From NCBI GenBank assembly GCA_005223375.1, contig RXOD01005866.1, positions 1 through 12,219 of the forward strand: a stretch of 12,219 bases of DNA, read 5' to 3'. Under the pieces are notes generated by a model. It did no database searches, was not told the DNA's origin, and saw only the letters and a list, made by a program, of their open reading frames with translations. The position numbers and the translations under genes are program-made. This document shows positions 6,557 through 12,219 of the stretch, one piece after another; positions within the stretch are counted from its first letter, which is position 1; each line of letters begins with the position of its first letter. This stretch comes from Amoebophrya sp. AT5.2. Taxonomy: Eukaryota; Sar; Dinophyceae; Syndiniales; Amoebophryaceae.

Positions 6557-9292
6557 ATGTCGGGCGGCACTCCTGGTTTTGCGGCTGCCAATCCGGGTGC
6601 CAACAGCAGTGCGACGCCGAGCGATCCCTACAACAGCGGCGACGGTAGCAATGGCGAGACCGGGCGCTTACTCGACGGTTTCCTCGTGCTTGCAAGTGGT
6701 GGTTTTGGGCTGCCCGACGATGCGGTCACAGCGAATCTCTCCTCCCTGGAGATCGTCGAGGTGAGCGACGATCTCAGGTTCTTCCCCAACTTGGATTCGC
6801 TGGATTTGAGCGACAATCGGCTAAACTATCGCGAGGTTCTGGAGCATTTGTTCGTCACGCCACGCCTCACGAAAATCAACCTCAGCTGCAACGGGATATG
6901 CAGACTCAACTGGTACCTACTTTCTTAAGTATATCTATCTATGGGTTCTTACGTAGTTCTTTCGGTGTTTGAGTACTGACTACTATAGCTTAATCAATGC
7001 TTCCACTTGATGATCCATCGGCACCGCTGGCCCGGACTGCTACCAGAACGAAGTACACCTCCGAATAATAAACCAGTCGGCGGAATCCGCTGTCGACGCA
7101 CATCTCGTCGTACGACACGTTGAGCAGCCTGGACCTGAGCTACAACGAGCTCCACGGGGACGTCCTGATCTCGCTTGCTTGCTTGCCGCACCTCGAAAAG
7201 CTCAATCTCACCGCGAACTGCATCTCGAGTATACTCTATGCCATACCCTATCATTCTGGACGGCTTTCTGGTGTACCCAACGCCAACCTGTGTCTATGCA
7301 TCTAGGCCTAGATATCTCCTATGAGGACCGCGAATGAAAGTGAAAATACGTTTTACTAAAAACGACATAAAAAAAACTACAGGCATCCCGCCGGAGGAGT
7401 CGCTCGAGGGTTTTCCCAAATTAGCCGAGCTGGTCCTGGATGCCAACGACCTGGTGCAGTTCGACCAGTGGCGATCGCTGGATTCCCTCCGCAACCTGCG
7501 GCAGCTCTCTTTGAGGCAGAACCGGATTCGCCGCCTCCGGTTGGAGGACGAGGAGGAGGAGGGTGGGTTGTTTCCGAAACTGGAGGTTTTGGATCTGCAG
7601 GCGAACGACTTTTTGATCGCGGACCAGCTCGAGGCGATACTAATGCACGACCTGCACCACGGCACGGGAACCTCGAGCCTGGCAATGAGCGGCGGTGGAG
7701 GGGGAACCACAACCATCGGAACCGCGACCGGCTCCGGGACAACGACCGGCGACGTAAATCCAAATCCGCACGCGGGCGACGGGACCATGATCTCCGCGCA
7801 CTCGCCGACGAACTCGACGTTCAACTCTGGCAGCGGCGCCAGCTCCTCGAGTTCTTCCGTGATGCGCGCGCGAATGTTGATCGAGCGGGACTTTTCGCTG
7901 CTGGACAAATTCCAGTCCCTGAAGGTGGTGAAAGTGTCGCAGCCGGGCTTCCCGCGCGCGATCTTCCGCGGGAAGGTGCTGGTGGAGACCAGCAAAACGA
8001 AGAAGTGGTACATGTGCCCGAAGGGGAACCTGTCCCACAACGCCCGGGACAAGCAGCGGGAGGTGAACGAAAGTCGGCAGCAGAAGTTGGGGAAAAGGTC
8101 CTTCCGGATGGTGCAGTCGACACGGCCCTTGCGGATGGGCGTCGGAGGTGGCGGAGCGCTGTCCCCGGGAGGGGGCAATAAGGGGAAGCCGCAGTTTATG
8201 GGGGCGCTGGAGGGCAGAGCGGGGAGCACGAGCCCGGGGGAAGGGTAGATGCTATTTACGGCTTGACGTGGTTTATTCTTTTTGATTACCTCCACATGCT
8301 GCCGCGACAGCGTGTAAGTGCTACTTATCCCAGAGGGCCAGCACAAGCACAACCCGTACCGCGTAGACGCACGTCGGCTGAGACTGATTCTAAACTTTTG
8401 CCACATCAACTCTGCCAGGTTCGGCTCCGACGAAGAGTTGCAGAAAGCTCTGTATTCGGATACGCTAGAGCGCGTAAACGCACGGACGTCGCGCATGCAC
8501 GCGGTATTCTGCATAGATATACGACATTGATCTTCACCTTGCCGCTTTCTTAGGAAACTTCTAAATCACAATCTCTATCTCAGACCGTAAAATGAAAATT
8601 CTCAAAATGTGAAAAGCAGTCTCGATAATTTTTCAACCGTTCCGTCGGTCTTCTAGGCGGCATCCCAACAGCAGCTCGGGCAGGAGCTGGTTTCTTCTCC
8701 CACCGCTTCGCCGAAACAAGGCAAGTCCGCGGCGGTCTCGAAGAAAATGTCGACCTCCTCGTCCTCGTCCTCCTCCGGAACCCGGGCTTTCCGCGGCCAT
8801 CAGGGTTCTCTCGTCGTCCAGCCCGTGGATTTGATCGGCAAATACCTGGACGACGAGGGCATCGACGAGATCTTCGCCCGCAGGAGGCAACAGATCGACG
8901 ACTTGGTGGAGCGCCGCGTGGCGGAGATGGGGTCTGGGGGGGCGAAGAGCTACCTGAACCGCATTCCCTTCGCGCTGTCGTCCGATTCCCAGTCCATGAT
9001 GATCCAGGCAGTGAAGGAGCAGCACGAGGGTCCGGGAGGGACCGGGAGGGACGACCGGCAAGACTACTTCGCCCGCTACAGCGACGAGAAGATGCTGGAG
9101 ACGCCGCGCACGCCGATCGAAGTGCTGCAACAGAAAAAGAAGCGATTCGGCTTCGGAGGGAGGGGGCGAGGGGCGATGGGGGCAGATCACTACGCGACCG
9201 GCGCGGGGGCGGGCGTGGAAATACCGATCGATATCCGGCGGTCGCTGGAAGCACTGAAAGATGCGATGTTCGAAGACGAAAAGAAGAGCTGA
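6557..9292 (+). CDS. Leucine-rich-repeat protein, XRRA1-like, five exons
   Basis: Proposed exons: 6557-6912, 7077-7228, 7383-8210, 8334-8503, 8657-9292 (TGA 9290-9292), about 713 aa. The ATG is the first after an in-frame TAA. Residues 62-255 hold SDS22-type LRRs: FFPNLDSLDLSDNRL, LTKINLSCNGI, LSSLDLSYNEL, LEKLNLTANCI, LAELVLDANDL, LRQLSLRQNRI and LEVLDLQANDF. The spacing, the SSIPPEESLEGFP link and the SLxxLRxLRQLSL pattern resemble XRRA1 proteins as I remember them. This could not be checked, and a different LRR family is possible. A Gly/Thr/Ser-rich linker follows (about 272-335), then a basic stretch (KWYMCPKGNLSHNARDKQRE). The last exon has acidic and basic helices (DEGIDEIFARRRQQIDDLVE) and ends EDEKKS. 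There is no signal peptide or membrane segment. Introns 1 (164 bp) and 2 (154 bp) are GT-AG; introns 3 and 4 are uncertain, so residues around 446-502 are least secure. The molecular role is unknown. Confidence 0.72.
7300..7313. repeat. 14-bp perfect palindrome in LRR intron 2
   Basis: ATCTAGGCCTAGAT reads the same on both strands and lies in the middle of the intron 7229-7382. No function is evident. Confidence 0.8.
8211..8333 (+). other. LRR gene intron 3, probably non-canonical
   Basis: An intron is needed because exon 3 reaches a stop at 8246-8248 and the next open segment begins near 8334 in phase 1. The GT donors close to the stop (8194, 8245) are phase 2 and have no matching acceptor. 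The 5-mer AGGGC starts at 8211 and again at 8334; removing one copy plus the DNA between keeps the frame (CTG G|AG GGC CAG). Donor dinucleotides would then be AG, GG or GA depending on how the repeat is cut. The only phase-1 GT alternative is 8148 (GGAG|GTGG), giving a 186-bp intron and a protein shorter by 21 residues. Confidence 0.5.
8504..8656 (+). other. LRR gene intron 4, GT-AG or GC-AG
   Basis: The acceptor TTCTAG at 8651-8656 is fixed by its TAG, which would stop the exon 5 frame. Three phase-0 donors fit: GTATTC at 8504, GC (GCGGTATTC) at 8501, and GTAAAC at 8474. The bases from 8501 (GCGGTATTC) nearly match the start of exon 5 (GCGGCATCC), which favours a boundary at 8501-8504. The choice changes the protein by one codon (8501 against 8504) or ten codons (8474 against 8504). 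Confidence 0.5.
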
Positions 9293-9360
9293 TCCGGCGA
9301 GTTAGCTATGTCTTCTTGCGCTGGGAGTTTCGCTTTCGTATTCGTTCCGGTCGTCCCTAT

Positions 9361-9412
9361 CAATGCGGAAATTGTGAAAAATACTGCATCGGTTTTTTGA
9401 GTTTCCGCATTG
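9361..9412. repeat. 11-bp inverted repeat downstream of the LRR gene
   Basis: CAATGCGGAAA (9361-9371) and TTTCCGCATTG (9402-9412) are perfect reverse complements separated by 30 bases, starting 69 bases after the LRR stop. Transcribed, it would make a stem-loop in the 3' UTR. It could also be the ends of a very small insertion, but I see no flanking duplication. Confidence 0.8.
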
Positions 9413-10001
9413 GAATCCTTGAGTTTTGAGTTTGCTTTGAGTGCTTTTCTCTTGCCCGACAGGACGGACCGGTCCCTTTTTCGCTTTGCTTCTTGAAGTA
9501 CGATCCCAACGTACAGTCGGTACGGAACAAAGACCGATCGACCGATCCCGCATCATTCTTGGTACTGCCCAAATGAACGCATGCGTACGTCGCAAAAGGC
9601 ATGGACGATCTCCGCTAAAAAATTGGTTCGCGGTGACTGCACATGCGGTCTTCTGCGCAGCAAAAGACGCTGTTCATGTAGGATGGTCATGGCGGACAAA
9701 GACAACGCGAGGAAGATCTCAAATCAAGGCGAAGAAGATGATCGATCGCGCGAGGTCCGGCTCCGCTCATTCGTGCGATCTATAAAGGATTTCTTTTTGT
9801 TTTTTTGTTTTCATGGCAAGAGTGCGGTATTTGCGCCCTTTTTTAGCTTTTCAACCGTGTACAATAATTACAGAGAATCCAGCTGCGACTGCGGTTACGG
9901 AATTTCTAACGGAGCTCTGTATTTTTTATGACATACTCACGACGCATCAATATTTTGCGGCCCGCGTTAATTTTCATTTGGGTTTCAAATTCAATTTCAA
10001 A

Positions 10002-10019
10002 ATGACGCCACGCCCGTGA
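10002..10019 (+). other. Possible five-codon upstream ORF (MTPRP) before the INTS11-like gene
   Basis: ATG at 10002 opens a five-residue frame ending in TGA at 10017-10019, 42 bases before the INTS11-like ATG. It matters only if the mRNA leader reaches this far, which is not known. The stop overlaps a TGAGTCA motif that forms a small TGAGTC/GACTCA hairpin. Confidence 0.25.
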
Positions 10020-10061
10020 GTCAGGGACTCATTCATTCTAGTATCACAGTAACTAAAACTA

Positions 10062-12194
10062 ATGCGGCAAGTGACCACCTCCTCCCGCGGGCGGATTGAG
10101 ATAACGCCCCTTGGTGCCGGACGCGACGTGGGACGGAGCTGTATCTGGGTGAAGATTATCCCCTCGGGAGCGGGGACAGCGACGGCGACCTCTCGTCCAG
10201 ACTCGTCGGATCCGGAGGTAGATGCTGGATGTGCAGGTGGAAATGGACAAGAAGTGAACACCGGCCGCAGAGAAGCGCCGCCCCCGTGCTCGTTTCTGTT
10301 AGACCTCGGTGCGCATACGAATCCTTTCGAGGACGATTTAGTGCCGGACTTCGACCTTCTCCTGAAAGAGACAACTAATTCTGCATGCGGAAGTTCAAGT
10401 TGTACGACTGAAACGGATCGTGACTGCCGCCCATTCGATCTGGATTTTGTGTTCGTCACGCACGCACACCTGGACCACATTGGCGCACTGCCGCAGCTGG
10501 TCCGGACCGTGGAAGAGGAATACGAATATGCAGGAGAAGTAGCTGCAGAGGGAAGTACATCAATTGCCGACGCGAAACCGAAAGCGATTCCCATCCTGCT
10601 CACCGAGCCGACGTTTGAGGCGGGCAGGCAGACCGTGCTGGAGAGCATGGCGCGAAGGAGGCGCTACTACGAGGAGAAACAGGTAGAGGACTGCTTCCAG
10701 TTCCCGGGAGGTGGGAAAAATAGCAATGACGATAGACGACCAGCACCCTCCTCAACGGCAGTTCATCATCCTCCTCGAAAAGGCACCCGGTTCCGCTTTG
10801 TGAAAGTGGAGAAGACGTACTCCCTCGCGCTCGGTAGCTGTACCGGAAACGTCGTCGAAATAACGCCCTTTTTCGCGGGGCACCTGATAGGAGCCGTGAT
10901 GGTCCTAGTGAAGTACGCGGGTATGACCGTGTTCTACACGGGCGACTTCATGAACGGGAGCGATCGCTTGCTCGGCCCCGCGCGCGTGCCGAACGACGTG
11001 CTGGAACGAGCGCTATCGTCTTTTTCCAGTAACGAGCCTACTAAAGGTCACGACGGTGAGCAGTGCAGAAGATCCACCTCTTCCAGCAAGAAGGCCAAGT
11101 CCTCTACCACGACCAGCAAGAAGGGGAAAACGAAAAGCGAACGCGGGCCTGCCGTTGCTGATGCTTTGGGCGAAAGTGATGAAAAAATGTCGCTCGCGGA
11201 GTTGGCGGCGAAGATTCAGGTGCAGCCGCACGGGAGGGTGCAGGACGACCGCCAGACACATTATAAGGTCGACGTCCTGCTTACGGAGTCCACGTTTTGC
11301 ACGACGGTGCGCGCGTCCAAGCTGCGGTGCGAGGCCGAGCTTGTTGAAAAGGTGCAACAAACGGTGGCGGTTGGGGGGAAGGTTTTGATCCCGTGCGTCC
11401 CCGGCGGGCTGCCGGAGCTGGCGCTTTTGTTTTGTGGAATGAAGATGATCGCGCCGCGGATCATGCGGGAAAATGCGCTCCGACTGATCACGAAGCACCA
11501 CGCCCACTGGACGAGACTGAACGGGAAAAAAGCGGAGGGGTTAATGGACGCCGTGGGCACTTTCATCGCGGAAAGAGGCATGGATCTGGAGGAGCTGGAG
11601 CGGAGAATCGCAGTGGCAGGCGGAAGTATCGTGTTCGCGCCGGGGGCGAATCTGGAACCCGGGTCGCTGAGCCACCAAATCCTGAAGTTGTGGGGGAGGG
11701 ACGGGAGGAATTTAGTCGTGATTCCAGGCTACTGCCCGCCAAAAACGGTGGGGCACAGACTTTTGAACTGGCGCTACTTCGAGCGTTTCGCGGCTGAAAA
11801 AGAGCAGGAGCAAATAGACGACGATGTTGAGTATGGTTATGAAGGCGAAGACTCTCGTTTTGGTCCGAACGCGAAGCGGCGACGAGTTTGTCAACAGCCA
11901 GCCATTGAGACGGAGGAAAATAAAGGCAAACACGCAACCGCGAACCCGACATGGAGCACACCACTGGACGAGCAAGCAATAAATTGCGCCGTGGAGTACC
12001 ACCCTTTTTCGGCCCACACCGATCTGCGGGGGATTCGGGCACTTATTTACCAGCTACTCCCGCGGAAAGTGGTGGTGTTGCACGGAACCCCCGCGAAGAT
12101 GGACCACTTGGCGAAAATTGTGCAGAACTACCACGGAGTGGAATCGGTAGTCCCCGGCAACGGCGACTGCGTTGTGGTGGAGGCGTGGGCGTAA
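10062..12194 (+). CDS. INTS11: INTS11-like MBL/beta-CASP RNA endonuclease, probably 3'-truncated
   Basis: The catalytic subunit of Integrator cleaves nascent snRNA and other RNA polymerase II transcripts in the nucleus; CPSF73 is its paralogue in mRNA 3' processing. The N-terminus (residues 11-32, EITPLGAGRDVGRSCIWV) follows INTS11 (TPLGAGxDVGRSCI) more closely than CPSF73. All metal and catalytic positions are present: D81 (LLDLG), H134/H136/D138/H139 (THAHLDHIGALP), H274 (FAGHLIGA), D295 (YTGDF), E409 (TESTF), H652 (FSAHTD) and H674 (VLHGTP). It should therefore be active. Inserts lie at about 33-76, 211-240, 315-400 (Ser/Lys-rich) and 580-635. The segment after KVLIP reads CVPGGLPELALL where relatives have a form of FALGRAQE. 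The ATG is the first after an in-frame TAA 12 bases upstream. The protein ends right after the catalytic domain; human INTS11 (600 aa) has a further C-terminal domain that binds INTS9. A CPSF73-type paralogue is the main alternative. Confidence 0.85.
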   Translation: MRQVTTSSRGRIEITPLGAGRDVGRSCIWVKIIPSGAGTATATSRPDSSDPEVDAGCAGGNGQEVNTGRREAPPPCSFLLDLGAHTNPFEDDLVPDFDLLLKETTNSACGSSSCTTETDRDCRPFDLDFVFVTHAHLDHIGALPQLVRTVEEEYEYAGEVAAEGSTSIADAKPKAIPILLTEPTFEAGRQTVLESMARRRRYYEEKQVEDCFQFPGGGKNSNDDRRPAPSSTAVHHPPRKGTRFRFVKVEKTYSLALGSCTGNVVEITPFFAGHLIGAVMVLVKYAGMTVFYTGDFMNGSDRLLGPARVPNDVLERALSSFSSNEPTKGHDGEQCRRSTSSSKKAKSSTTTSKKGKTKSERGPAVADALGESDEKMSLAELAAKIQVQPHGRVQDDRQTHYKVDVLLTESTFCTTVRASKLRCEAELVEKVQQTVAVGGKVLIPCVPGGLPELALLFCGMKMIAPRIMRENALRLITKHHAHWTRLNGKKAEGLMDAVGTFIAERGMDLEELERRIAVAGGSIVFAPGANLEPGSLSHQILKLWGRDGRNLVVIPGYCPPKTVGHRLLNWRYFERFAAEKEQEQIDDDVEYGYEGEDSRFGPNAKRRRVCQQPAIETEENKGKHATANPTWSTPLDEQAINCAVEYHPFSAHTDLRGIRALIYQLLPRKVVVLHGTPAKMDHLAKIVQNYHGVESVVPGNGDCVVVEAWA

Positions 12195-12219
12195 GACTTA
12201 CGCCCACGCCTCCACCACA
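12173..12219. repeat. Perfect 23-bp inverted repeat at the window's right end
   Basis: Bases 12173-12195 and 12197-12219 are exact reverse complements separated by a single A at 12196. The left arm is the last seven codons of the INTS11-like frame plus its TAA; the right arm runs to the last base, so the repeat may be longer than seen. A fold-back of coding sequence ending exactly at the window edge looks like a contig-end artefact (template fold-back or assembly), though a real inverted duplication cannot be excluded. Confidence 0.95.

Larger units (their letters stand above)
9293..10061. other. Intergenic region between the LRR gene and INTS11-like gene
   Basis: No supported gene. Several overlapping frames exist (for example 9441-9785 and 9581-9931), but their translations have no domain, biased composition or homology I recognise. 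Visible elements are an 11-bp inverted repeat at 9361-9371/9402-9412, several TTGAGT copies between about 9395 and 9442, a tandem GACCGATC pair at 9532-9547, and a GGACCGGTCC palindrome at 9466-9475. A TGAGTC/GACTCA pair lies at 10017-10031. The last ~150 bases before the INTS11-like ATG are AT-rich and probably contain the promoter and 5' UTR. Confidence 0.6.

Noticed and set aside
7294..8514. 406-codon open frame on the minus strand opposite LRR exons 3 and 4
   Set aside because: It is Ser/Arg/Pro-rich without domain structure and mirrors the GC-rich codon bias of the sense exons; the sense strand has clear LRRs.
9441..9931. Overlapping 114- and 116-codon frames between the LRR and INTS11-like genes
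   Set aside because: No recognisable domain; they overlap each other in different frames and look like chance open frames.
9974..10648. 224-codon open frame on the minus strand over the INTS11-like 5' end
   Set aside because: Overlaps conserved catalytic-domain coding sequence; Ser-rich shadow without homology.
1..12219. tRNA, rRNA, CRISPR array, transposase or viral genes
   Set aside because: Looked for on both strands by motif; nothing convincing was seen. A short-pattern search by eye could miss a divergent tRNA.

Overview
The window is nuclear DNA of a microbial eukaryote. It carries four genes, all on the + strand. Three are broken by short introns (101-233 bp) and encode typical eukaryotic proteins. 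From left to right they are: the 3' part of a YIF1 gene (ER-Golgi membrane protein), a complete COG2 gene (Golgi tethering complex subunit), a leucine-rich-repeat gene resembling XRRA1, and an intronless gene for an INTS11-type metallo-beta-lactamase/beta-CASP RNA endonuclease of the Integrator complex. Joining the exons gives uninterrupted frames for YIF1 (439 visible residues), COG2 (908 aa) and the LRR protein (about 713 aa). The INTS11-like frame is 710 codons.

Layout: YIF1 exons 1-1833; gap 1834-2603; COG2 2604-6040; gap 6041-6556; LRR gene 6557-9292; gap 9293-10061; INTS11-like 10062-12194; then a fold-back inverted repeat to the last base, 12219. The gaps are 516-770 bp, and I found no gene, tRNA or mobile element in them, only small hairpins. 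YIF1 and COG2 both serve ER-Golgi traffic; nothing in the sequence shows that their adjacency matters.

The introns are the most unusual part. Eight of the 12 donors I assign to GT begin GTAC instead of the usual GTAAG/GTRAG. Several introns start with the same 3-5 bases that begin the next exon, like target-site duplications around insertion-derived introns (introners). One LRR intron has no convincing GT donor but sits between AGGGC repeats. One-strand gene order, GC-rich exons with Gly/Ala/Pro/Ser-rich inserts, and these introns suggest a dinoflagellate-related alveolate such as a syndinian. This is inference; the sequence alone does not fix the lineage.

The right end looks like a contig end: a perfect 23-bp inverted repeat with a one-base spacer spans the INTS11-like stop codon. 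The predicted protein stops where the C-terminal domain of INTS11 would normally begin, and the stop overlaps a good splice donor (GTAAGA). That gene is therefore probably cut off rather than finished.
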